A stretch of 64,000 nucleotides of DNA from UBA9620 sp965220695 (GTDB taxonomy: Bacteria; Acidobacteriota; Vicinamibacteria; Vicinamibacterales; UBA8438): positions 4,402,001-4,466,000 of the forward strand of contig OZ244838.1 of the NCBI GenBank assembly GCA_965220695.1. Reading direction: 5' to 3'. The position numbers and the translations under genes were made by a program. Positions 40,794 to 48,456 of this stretch are shown piece after piece; position 1 is the stretch's first letter, and each line of letters starts with the position of its first letter. The notes below the pieces were generated by a model. It saw nothing but the letters and a program-made list of their open reading frames with translations. It was not told where the DNA came from and did no database searches.

Positions 40794-42505
40794 CCGTCCA
40801 TCCCGCCATCATCTTGTTCGTGTCCGCGGGTCTCGCCGCGGCGAGTCCGCGCGTGGCGCGGGCCGCGATCGCGCTGCTGGGCGCAGGTGCGGCGCTCGTG
40901 ACCGCCGCGACGCTGCCGGCCGGTCTGCATTGGAGCTACACGGCCGGCGACGTGTCCCTGCAGCTTCTGCGTGTCGATCCCTTGAGTCATCTGTTCGGTG
41001 TGATCTTCACGCTGATCACGGCCATTGCCACGCTCTACGCCTGGCGCACCGGGCGCGCCGCCGAGCAGGCCGCCACCCTGATCTACGCCGGGGCAGCGTT
41101 GGGGGTCGTCTACGCCGGCGACTGGGTCAGCGCCTTCGTCTGGTGGGAGTTGATGGCGATGGCGTCGCTGGTCGTGGTCTGGTCGGGCGGCACGGCGCGT
41201 GCGCGTGCCGCGGGGTTCCGGTATCTGTTCGTGCATGTCGCGGGCGGTGCGTGCTTCTTCGCCGGGCTCGCGGTGCACCTGGTCTCCGACGGCGCCATGG
41301 AATTCGGTCCGTTCTCCTCGGCGGGCGGCTGGGCATACGGGCTCATCCTGCTGGCGGTCGCGGTGAACGCCGCTATTCCTCCGTTCCACGCCTGGTTGGC
41401 CGACGCCTACCCGGAGGCATCGGTGACAGGCACGGTGTTCCTGAGCGCCTTCACCACCAAGACGGCTGTCTACGTGCTCATCCGCGTGTTCGGCGGCAGC
41501 GAACTGCTGGTCTGGGCTGGCGTCGTCATGGCGCTGTACGGCGTCGTGTATGCGGTGATCGAGAACAACATCCGCCGGCTGCTCGGCTACCACATCATCA
41601 GTCAGGTGGGCTACATGGTGGCGGGCGTCGGTATCGGGACCCCGCTGGCCCTCGCCGGCGCGGCGGCTCATGCGTTCTGTCACATTCTGTACAAGGCGCT
41701 GCTGCTGATGGGCGCCGGGGCGGTCGTGACGGCGACCGGCCGGCGGAAGCTGACCGATCTCGGCGGTCTCGCGGCGCAGATGCCGGTTGTCGTGACGCTG
41801 TACATGATTGGAGCGTTCTCGATCTCCAGCATGCCGTTGTTCAACGGGTTCATCAGCAAGGCGATGATCGTCACCGCCGCCGGGGACGACGGCCGCGGAG
41901 CCGCCGAGCTCCTGTTGACGCTGGCGAGCGTCGGCACCTTTCTGTCCATCGGGCTCAAGCTGCCGTGGTTCACGTTCTTCGGCCCCGCTCGCGGCATCCG
42001 CGCGGCGCCCGTTCCGCGCAACATGATTGCTGCGATGGCAGTGGCGGCCGTCTGCTGCATCGCGCTCGGCGTCGCGCCCGGCTGGCTGTACGCGCGCCTG
42101 CCGTACCTTGTCGACTATCACCCCTATACGCTGGACCATGTGGCCGGCGCGCTGCAGTTGCTGGCAGGCACCGCCCTGACGTTCTGGTGGTTGCGCGTCG
42201 CGCTGCACGGCAAGGCGACCGAGAGCCTCGATACCGACTGGTTCTACCGAAAGCCGTTGCCGGTCGTGGTGCGGTGGGCGGTCGGCGTCGCGGCGGCGAC
42301 AGGACGTCTGGCGCGGGCCGTGTCCGAATCCGGGGTACGCACCGCCGCCGCATTCGCCGCCAACCCGCTCATCGCGGTCGACCGCCTGGCGCCCGGCACC
42401 GCCGGGCCCGCGCCGGCGTACGACGAAAACCGCTACCGTTTCCCGATCGGGGCCACCGTGTTCTGGGTCGTGCTCGCGTTGTGGCTGCTGGCGCTCGTGG
42501 TGTAG
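40790..42505 (+). CDS. Third NuoL/M/N-like antiporter subunit
   Basis: 571 residues, the longest pump subunit, with about 14-16 membrane segments. TM5 glutamate in WVSAFVWWELMAMASLVVVW. The position of the central TM7 lysine, KxxxxPxH in the other two, reads NAAIPPFHAWLADAY, so the lysine is replaced by Asn. The TM8 lysine is kept in AFTTKTAVYVLIRV, and NNIRRLLGYHIISQVGYMVA matches the family. An extended C-terminal tail includes a charged loop near LDTDWFYRKPLPVVV and a last membrane segment. Last gene of the operon; the group II intron begins 12 bases after its stop. Confidence 0.88.
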   Translation: MTVHPAIILFVSAGLAAASPRVARAAIALLGAGAALVTAATLPAGLHWSYTAGDVSLQLLRVDPLSHLFGVIFTLITAIATLYAWRTGRAAEQAATLIYAGAALGVVYAGDWVSAFVWWELMAMASLVVVWSGGTARARAAGFRYLFVHVAGGACFFAGLAVHLVSDGAMEFGPFSSAGGWAYGLILLAVAVNAAIPPFHAWLADAYPEASVTGTVFLSAFTTKTAVYVLIRVFGGSELLVWAGVVMALYGVVYAVIENNIRRLLGYHIISQVGYMVAGVGIGTPLALAGAAAHAFCHILYKALLLMGAGAVVTATGRRKLTDLGGLAAQMPVVVTLYMIGAFSISSMPLFNGFISKAMIVTAAGDDGRGAAELLLTLASVGTFLSIGLKLPWFTFFGPARGIRAAPVPRNMIAAMAVAAVCCIALGVAPGWLYARLPYLVDYHPYTLDHVAGALQLLAGTALTFWWLRVALHGKATESLDTDWFYRKPLPVVVRWAVGVAAATGRLARAVSESGVRTAAAFAANPLIAVDRLAPGTAGPAPAYDENRYRFPIGATVFWVVLALWLLALVV

Positions 42506-42517
42506 CAGCCCGTGGTG

Positions 42518-44481
42518 GTGCGCCGTGAAAGGCGCCATTCCTCAGCGGGTGCGAATCCCGCCCGGCAACTGTCGCTCCAGCCGGTAGCAGTCGGAGCGGA
42601 CGATGGAGGTAACGACATCGGCTGAAGCACTCCGACGACAAAGGGCCGCCTTGGGCGGTTCAGCGACCACGCGGGCCGTAGCGCGAGCGAACGCCGAGAA
42701 GGCCTCGAAACCTGCGATGCGGGAGTCGACCCACCTGCCACACGGGGAAGGCTGCCAGCGGCCGGGAAGCGAGCGACGGGAGCACCGGCCGTTTCCGCCG
42801 GGGTATTGGCGACGGCACGCGTGGAAGAGGGGAATGGCCGCAACACGGGAAGCCCTGCCGGTGGCGTGGCACGCGCCAACCGACAACCCGCGAGGGTCAG
42901 GTCGGGCCGCGCAGGGTGGCGGAGAGGCCCGTAGTACCGGGGAAGCCGGGTAACGCCGGTGGAGGGAAGGGGCCTCGGTTCGAGAGCAGCGCATGACGGA
43001 GGAAGGGACGTGGGGACTGGCGAGCGCCTAACAGCCTCAGAACGGGTTCAGCGACTCCAGACGGCGCTACATGCGAAAGCGAAGGAAGCTCCGGGCTTCC
43101 GGTTCTACTCGCTGAGCGACAAGGTGTGGCGCGATGACGTGCTCGCGGTGGCCTGGCAGGCTGTGCGTCGCAACGGCGGCGCGGCCGGGGTGGACGGCGA
43201 GACGGTCGCGGACATCGAGTCGTTCGGGGTGGACCGGTGGCTGGGAGTCCTGGCGCGGGACCTGAAGGAGGGGACCTACCGTCCGCAGGCGGTGCGGCAG
43301 GTCCTCATCCCGAAGAAGCAACGCGGGAAGTTCCGGCCGTTGGGCATTCCGTGTCTCCGGGACCGGGTGGCGCAGACGGCGGCGATGCTGGTGCTATCGC
43401 CGATCTTCGAAGCGGACCTGCCACCGGAGCAGTATGCGTATCGGCCGGGCCGACGCGCGCATGACGCGGTCAGGCGCGTGCACCGGCTGCTGACGACGGG
43501 CCACCGGGAGGTGGTGGACGCCGACCTGTCGGACTACTTCGGCCAGATACCGCACGCGGAGTTGATGAAGTCCATCGCCCGGCGCGTGAGCGACGGGCGG
43601 CTGCTGGGCTGGGTCAAGGCGTGGCTGGAGATGGCGGTGGAGGAAGACGACGGGCGCGGTGGTCGCCGCCGCACGAACCGGGCGCGTCGGGAGCGGAAGG
43701 GGACCCCGCAGGGGTCTCCGATTTCGCCGTTGTTCAGCAACGTCTACATGCGTCGCTTCATTCTGGGTTGGAGGGTGCTGGGCTATGCTCGGCGCTTCAA
43801 GGCGGAAATCGTCAACTACGCGGACGACTTCGCGGTTCTGGGCCGAGCGCCGGCAGCGGAGATGCTGGCGGCGGTCGAAGGCCTGATGAAGCGTCTGAAG
43901 CTGCCGATGAACGCCGAGAAGACCCGCTGCTGCCGGGTGCCGGAGGAACCGATGACGTTCCTCGGGTACCGGATTGGGCGCAACTACCGACTCGCACGGG
44001 TGCCGCCTATCGGCACCCGTCCGAGTCGGAAAGCTCAGAGCATTTGCCGTCGAGTGAGCGAGCTCGCCGACGGGCTCCTCGTGGCGCGCCTGAACCGGCG
44101 GTTGACCGGCTGGGCGAACTACTTCACCCTGGGGCAGGTCAGCCCGGCCTACGCGGCGGTCGACCGGCACGCGACCCGGCGGCTGCGCCAGTGGCTGAGC
44201 CGCAAGCACAAGGTGCGGTCCGGGAAAGAGGTGCGCTTCCGAATGGGCGACTCTGGGAAGAGTTTGGGCTCACGCGCCTTGCGCCGCATACGGCGAGCTT
44301 TCCGTGGGCGAAGGCATGATCTCGTCCGAGAGCCGGATGCGGGAAAACCGCACGTCCGGTTCGATGAGCGGCGACTGGAAACGGAGTCATGGCGGGGAGT
44401 GAGGCACCGGCCACGGGCGAAAGCCGCCGGGAACAGCTACCCCCTTCTGCCTACCGCCACCGCGCCAGTCGTCGACTCTAC
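42518..44481 (+). mobile_element. Group II intron with encoded reverse transcriptase
   Basis: The 5' end GTGCGCC at 42518 matches the GUGYG intron start. Next comes about 500 bases of structured RNA domains without a gene (42518-43009), then the reverse transcriptase gene, then a clear domain V at 44330 and a domain VI-like stem. The 3' end is placed near GACTCTAC at 44474-44481, by analogy with related introns; that boundary is uncertain by tens of bases. It is inserted between the Mrp operon stop (42505) and the convergent pcrA tail, so it interrupts no intact gene by itself. Confidence 0.85.
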
Positions 44482-44581
44482 GCCCCGCCTCCATCGTTAC
44501 GCCAGGGCGGGCGGGATCTCGCCCAGGAAGCGCGACGGCTCCGACGCCTTGTACTCGCCGAAGACCCGGTCCCGGGCCTGA
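43010..44581 (+). CDS. ltrA: Group II intron reverse transcriptase/maturase, C-terminus frameshifted
   Basis: GTG start at 43010 with GGAGG seven bases upstream; the frame is open to 42959. RT blocks: FYSLSDKVWRDDVLAVAWQA, RNGGAAGVDGETV, RQVLIPKKQRGKFRPLGIPC, EQYAYRPGRRAHDAVRRVHR, GTPQGSPISPLFSNVYMRRF and the catalytic IVNYADDFAVLG near residue 270. The maturase X domain includes GWANYFTLG. Normal relatives end in FPWAKA-type sequence. That ending (GLTRLAPHTASFPWAKA, stop at 44319) exists here in another frame, so one base is missing near 44238-44240 (ttcc for ttccc). The annotated frame therefore reads on through domains V and VI. No En (HNH) domain is seen. Confidence 0.88.
   Translation: MGTGERLTASERVQRLQTALHAKAKEAPGFRFYSLSDKVWRDDVLAVAWQAVRRNGGAAGVDGETVADIESFGVDRWLGVLARDLKEGTYRPQAVRQVLIPKKQRGKFRPLGIPCLRDRVAQTAAMLVLSPIFEADLPPEQYAYRPGRRAHDAVRRVHRLLTTGHREVVDADLSDYFGQIPHAELMKSIARRVSDGRLLGWVKAWLEMAVEEDDGRGGRRRTNRARRERKGTPQGSPISPLFSNVYMRRFILGWRVLGYARRFKAEIVNYADDFAVLGRAPAAEMLAAVEGLMKRLKLPMNAEKTRCCRVPEEPMTFLGYRIGRNYRLARVPPIGTRPSRKAQSICRRVSELADGLLVARLNRRLTGWANYFTLGQVSPAYAAVDRHATRRLRQWLSRKHKVRSGKEVRFRMGDSGKSLGSRALRRIRRAFRGRRHDLVREPDAGKPHVRFDERRLETESWRGVRHRPRAKAAGNSYPLLPTATAPVVDSTPRLHRYARAGGISPRKRDGSDALYSPKTRSRA
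44330..44363 (+). ncRNA. Group II intron domain V
   Basis: A 34-base hairpin starting GAGCCGGATGCGGG, with loop GAAA, closing with CCGCACGTCCGGTTC. It matches the conserved catalytic domain V (stem, bulge and GNRA-type loop). It is the best evidence that the element is a group II intron. Confidence 0.92.
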
Positions 44582-44709
44582 CGCTGATAACGGCGATCCT
44601 CGTCCTCATATGCATCCAGTCGTGCCGGAGCGGCGGTGGCCTCGGCGTGTCCGTCCGAACGTCGTCGGCGAGGGCGCCGGCGTCGAAAAGACCGGTTCGA
44701 CGACCTCCA
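44497..44709 (-). pseudogene. Displaced fragment of the pcrA/uvrD 3' end
   Basis: Out of frame with the truncated helicase, an open stretch reads SDGHAEATAAPARLDAYEDE, then DRRYQRQARDRVFGEYKASE and PSRFLGEIPPALA, stopping with TAA at 44497. RVFGEYKASEPSRFLGEIPP is the sequence expected shortly after motif VI in UvrD/PcrA proteins. It has no start, and is separated from the helicase frame by a stop in repeat copy B, so it is a remnant. Confidence 0.7.
44507..44539. repeat. 33-bp direct repeat, copy A (pcrA tail)
   Basis: 33 bases identical to 44715-44747, 208 bases apart. On the minus strand it codes SRFLGEIPPA in the remnant frame. Confidence 0.95.
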
Positions 44710-46560
44710 TCAGCGCGGGCGGGATCTCGCCCAGGAAGCGCGACGGCGTTCTTCCTCGATTTCCTCGGCGTCCTCCTTCGACCGCATGTGCGGGAGCAGG
44801 CCTTCCTCCATCCCGACAATGAAGACGACCGGGAACTCGAGTCCCTTCGCTGCATGCAGCGTCATCAACCAGACACGCGCCTCCGGAGCGCCGTCTTCCT
44901 GGTCGGTATCAGACAACAGGGACAGCCGGTCGACGAACCCGCTCAGCGACGGTTCCGACTCGCGTACCTCGTAGTCCCGCGCCGCGGAGACCAGTTCCAT
45001 CAGGTTGGCCTCGCGGCTCTCTGCGTCTTCCGTCTGTTGCTCACGGAGGTCGTCCAGATACCCGCTCTGGACGAGCAGCTTCCCCAGCACATCCGAGACC
45101 GGCTCGTGCAGGGCCGTGTCGGCCAGCACCCGAATCAGGTCGCGGAATCGTCGTAGCGCCGTAACGGCGCGGGTTGGGAACAACTGCTCGTCGACCGCAC
45201 GGACCAGACGCCGCCAGAGCGATTCGGCGCCTGTGTCCGCCGCGCTTCCCGCGAACAAGGGTCCGACGTCACTCGCCGGCGCGGTCGATTCTTCGAGCAA
45301 CGCCATCACGCCCTTGCCGATACCGCGTGACGGCACGTTGATGACCCGGCGCAGACTGACGTCGTCGTCGGGGTTCATCAGCAGCCGAAGGTACGCAAGC
45401 GCATCCTTGATCTCCTTGCGTTCGTAGAACCGGACACTGCCGATGATCTTGTAGGCGATGCCCTCGCGGATCAGCGCGTCCTCGATCGCGCGAGACTGGG
45501 AGTTGGTGCGATACAACACTCCCAGCGGGTCCTCTCCCGCCCCTAGCGCCTCGTGCAGGCGCGCCGTCACCCAGTCGGCTTCCCCGAGTTCGTCGCCGCT
45601 GCGGAAATAGCGCACCAGGGCGCCGCCGGATCGGTCGGTCCACAGCCGTTTCTCCTTCCGGTTGCGGTTCTGCCGGATCATCGCCGAGGCGGCATCCAGA
45701 ATGACCTGGGTCGAGCGATAGTTCTGCTCGAGACGCACGACGGTCGCCTCGGAGAAGTCCTGCTCGAAGTCGATGATGTTGCGCAGGTCGGCGCCGCGCC
45801 ACTTGTAAATCGACTGGTCGGGGTCGCCCACCGCGCAGAGGTTGCGGTGGTGTGAGGCCAGGTGATGGATCAGGAGGTATTGCGGTTGGTTCGTATCCTG
45901 ATACTCGTCGACCATGATGAAGCGGAACCGCTCGGCATAGCGCCGTTTCACCGTCTCCGCGGTGGCGAACAACTCGACGGTCCGGAGCAGCAGGTCGTCG
46001 AAATCGAGCGCGTTGGCGTCTGCAAGAGCCCGGCCGTAGTGATCGAAGACCTGGGCCGTCATCTCGCCCCGCGCACTCCAACTCTCGCTTTGCAGCGTCT
46101 CGGGATCGATCATCCGGTTCTTGATCCGGCTGATCAATGACAACGCCTGTCTGGCGGACAGCCGCTTGTCGTCGATATCGAGACCGCGAAGCACCCGCCG
46201 CATCACCGCCAGTTGATCCGAGGCGTCGTAGATGACGTAATCGCGCGACAACCCGACGGCCGCGCACTCACGGCGCAGCACTCGGGCGCAAAAGGCATGA
46301 AACGTCGAAATCCAGAGTTGGCGGCAGTCGGTCCCCAGTAGCCGCTCGACCCGCGCGCGCATCTCCTCGGCCGCCTTGTTCGTGAAGGTGACCGCCAGCA
46401 CCTGATGCAGATCGGCATGCCCGTCGCCGATCAGATACGCGACCCGGTAGGCGATGACCCTGGTTTTTCCAGACCCGGCCCCGGCCAGGATCAGCAACGG
46501 CCCATCCGTCTGCAGCACGGCCGCGCGTTGCTCGGGGTTCAGTTGATCGAGATGCTCCAT
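44710..46560 (-). CDS. pcrA: UvrD/PcrA-type DNA helicase, C-terminally truncated
   Basis: 616 residues against a usual 720-780. SF1 helicase motifs: LNPEQRAAVLQTDGPLLILA, Walker A AGAGSGKTRVIAYRVAYL, FTNKAAEEMRARVERLLG, motif II DEYQDTNQPQYL, motif III GDPDQSIYKWRGADLRNI, motif IV EQNYRSTQVI, and motif V LMTLHAAKGLEFPVVFIVG. The frame breaks right after EDAEEIEEERR, where LCYVGMTRA (motif VI, with the arginine finger) should follow; instead it reads RASWARSRPR and stops. The start is the ATG at 46560. The frame runs open upstream into glmS, which I reject. It follows glmS by 32 bases. Confidence 0.88.
   Translation of the reverse strand: MEHLDQLNPEQRAAVLQTDGPLLILAGAGSGKTRVIAYRVAYLIGDGHADLHQVLAVTFTNKAAEEMRARVERLLGTDCRQLWISTFHAFCARVLRRECAAVGLSRDYVIYDASDQLAVMRRVLRGLDIDDKRLSARQALSLISRIKNRMIDPETLQSESWSARGEMTAQVFDHYGRALADANALDFDDLLLRTVELFATAETVKRRYAERFRFIMVDEYQDTNQPQYLLIHHLASHHRNLCAVGDPDQSIYKWRGADLRNIIDFEQDFSEATVVRLEQNYRSTQVILDAASAMIRQNRNRKEKRLWTDRSGGALVRYFRSGDELGEADWVTARLHEALGAGEDPLGVLYRTNSQSRAIEDALIREGIAYKIIGSVRFYERKEIKDALAYLRLLMNPDDDVSLRRVINVPSRGIGKGVMALLEESTAPASDVGPLFAGSAADTGAESLWRRLVRAVDEQLFPTRAVTALRRFRDLIRVLADTALHEPVSDVLGKLLVQSGYLDDLREQQTEDAESREANLMELVSAARDYEVRESEPSLSGFVDRLSLLSDTDQEDGAPEARVWLMTLHAAKGLEFPVVFIVGMEEGLLPHMRSKEDAEEIEEERRRASWARSRPR
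44715..44747. repeat. 33-bp direct repeat, copy B (pcrA tail)
   Basis: Identical to copy A. The truncated helicase frame enters it shifted and stops just after it (TGA at 44710-44712). In the alternative frame it reads SRFLGEIPPALMEVVEPVFS. Confidence 0.95.
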
Positions 46561-46592
46561 GGAGGCGGGAACCGGACGTCTGGGTGATGCGC

Positions 46593-48437
46593 CTACTCGA
46601 CGGTGACGCTCTTCGCGAGGTTGCGCGGCTGGTCCACGTCGCAGCCGCGCCGCACGGCGATGTGGTAGGCCAGCAACTGCAACGGCACCACCATGATGAT
46701 CGGCGTCAGCAGCGGCGACGAGGACGGGACGGTGATCAGGGCGTCCCGGGTCGGGTCGATGAGCCCGGCGACGTCGTCCCGATCGTCGTTGGTGACGGCA
46801 ATGACTGCGCCCCCCCGCGCTTTGGCCTGTCGCAGGTTCGATGCCATCTTCTCGAACACCCGGCCGCCGGGCAACAGCGCCACCACCGGCATCTGTTCGT
46901 CGATCAGGGCGATCGGACCGTGCTTCATCTCTCCCGCGGGGTACCCCTCCGCGTGAATGTAGGAGATCTCTTTCAGCTTCAGGGCGCCCTCGAGCGCGAT
47001 CGGGTAGTTGATGCCGCGGCCCAGATAGAGAAAATTCCGATGCGCGTAGAAGCGGTGCGCGACGGCCTGGATTGAGGCATCGCACTTGAGCGTCTGCTCG
47101 ATCAAACGCGGCAGGTGGTGCAGGTCGTCGAGATGTCCACGCGCGACATCCTGCGGCAGGACCTCGCGCACCTGGGCGAGATAGAGCGCCAGCAGGTGCA
47201 GGGCGACGAGTTGTGACGTGAACGCCTTGGTCGACGCCACGCCGATCTCCGGGCCGGCGTGGGTGTAGACCGTGCCGTCGGCCTCCCGGGTCGCCATGCT
47301 GCCAACCACGTTGCAGATGGCGATGCTCGTGGCGCCCCTGCGCCGTGCCTCCCGGAGCGCAGCCAGGGTGTCGGCCGTTTCGCCCGATTGGGTGATGACC
47401 AGGGCGAGGGTCTGAGGGGTCACGATGGGCGCGCGATAGCGGTACTCGGAACCGTAGTCGACCTCCACCGGTACGCCGGCGATCTGCTCGATCAGGAATT
47501 TCCCCACGAGCGCGGCATGCCAGGACGTGCCGCACGCCAGGATGACGATGCGAGTGACCGCCTGAAGCTGCCGTGCCGGAATCTCCAGTTCGCCGAGGAA
47601 CACCCTGGCGGAATCGAGCGACGCGCGCCCGAGCACCGTTTCCCGCGCGGCCCACGGTTGCTCGAAGATCTCCTTCAGCATGAAGTGCTTGTAGCCGGCC
47701 TTCTCCGCCATCACCGGGTCCCAGGTGATGTGCTGGGTCGTCGTTTCCACCGGCATCCCGGCGAGGTCGGTGAACTCGACCCCTGCGGGGGTGATGACCG
47801 CCATTTCCCCGTCCCCGAGAAAGACGACGTCGCGGGTGTGGGTCAGGATGGCAGGGACGTCCGACGCCACGAGGAATTCGTGATCGCCGATACCGACCAG
47901 AATCGGCGGGCCGTTGCGTACGGCGACCAGCTTGTGGGGATCATCGGCGGACAGCAGCACCAGCCCAACGAGCCCCCTGACGTCGTGCAAGGCTCGCCGG
48001 ACAGCATGCTCCAGACCGTCGTCGCGCATCTCGCGCTCGACCAGATGGGCGATGACCTCGGTGTCGGTCTCCGTCTCGAACCGGTGTCCCTGGGCTTCGA
48101 GCTCGTGCTTCAGCTCGAGGTAGTTCTCGACAATGCCGTTGTGGACGATGACGATCCGCCCGCTGCAGTCGCGATGCGGGTGTGCGTTCTCTTCCGTGGG
48201 ACGACCGTGCGTCGCCCAGCGCGTATGGCCCAGTCCGTATTCCCCACCGACCGGTTGGTCCGCGATCGCAGCCTCGAGGCGGGCCAGCTTGCCGGCGCTG
48301 CGGCGCACCTCGACGACGCCGTCGTTGACCAGCGCGACACCCGCCGAGTCGTAGCCGCGATACTCCAAGCGACGCAACCCCTCGATCAGGACCGGCACGA
48401 CGGGCTTGTCGCCGATGTAACCGATGATGCCGCACAT
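46593..48437 (-). CDS. glmS: Glutamine-fructose-6-phosphate aminotransferase
   Basis: 614 residues. The N-terminal Ntn glutaminase begins MCGIIGYIGDKPVVPVLIEG with catalytic Cys2 (Cys1 after Met removal), then LRRLEYRGYDSAGVALV and HTRWATHGRPTEENAHPH. Two SIS sugar-isomerase domains follow (IVILACGTSWHAALVGKFLI, VITQSGETADTLAALREA, LGRGINYPIALEGALKLKEI), ending NLAKSVTVE. It makes glucosamine-6-phosphate for peptidoglycan and LPS. I start at 48437 because maturation needs Cys next to Met; the open frame to 48722 is spurious. glmU lies 19 bases upstream. Confidence 0.97.
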   Translation of the reverse strand: MCGIIGYIGDKPVVPVLIEGLRRLEYRGYDSAGVALVNDGVVEVRRSAGKLARLEAAIADQPVGGEYGLGHTRWATHGRPTEENAHPHRDCSGRIVIVHNGIVENYLELKHELEAQGHRFETETDTEVIAHLVEREMRDDGLEHAVRRALHDVRGLVGLVLLSADDPHKLVAVRNGPPILVGIGDHEFLVASDVPAILTHTRDVVFLGDGEMAVITPAGVEFTDLAGMPVETTTQHITWDPVMAEKAGYKHFMLKEIFEQPWAARETVLGRASLDSARVFLGELEIPARQLQAVTRIVILACGTSWHAALVGKFLIEQIAGVPVEVDYGSEYRYRAPIVTPQTLALVITQSGETADTLAALREARRRGATSIAICNVVGSMATREADGTVYTHAGPEIGVASTKAFTSQLVALHLLALYLAQVREVLPQDVARGHLDDLHHLPRLIEQTLKCDASIQAVAHRFYAHRNFLYLGRGINYPIALEGALKLKEISYIHAEGYPAGEMKHGPIALIDEQMPVVALLPGGRVFEKMASNLRQAKARGGAVIAVTNDDRDDVAGLIDPTRDALITVPSSSPLLTPIIMVVPLQLLAYHIAVRRGCDVDQPRNLAKSVTVE

Positions 48438-48456
48438 GAGTATCGACCGCCCGGGT

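Noticed and set aside
40772..42538. 588-residue minus-strand open frame opposite the third pump gene
   Set aside because: Very rich in Arg, Gln, His and Asp with no motifs; it is an antisense shadow of a GC-rich gene with clear membrane-protein homology.
42544..42566. tRNA T-arm-like sequence GCGGGTGCGAATCCCGC
   Set aside because: No acceptor stem or anticodon arm around it; it falls in the 5' structured part of the group II intron.
46561..47655. Upstream extension of the pcrA frame
   Set aside because: It overlaps glmS and is Arg/Gly-rich antisense-like sequence with no helicase features; the standard start MEHLDQLNPEQ is at 46560.
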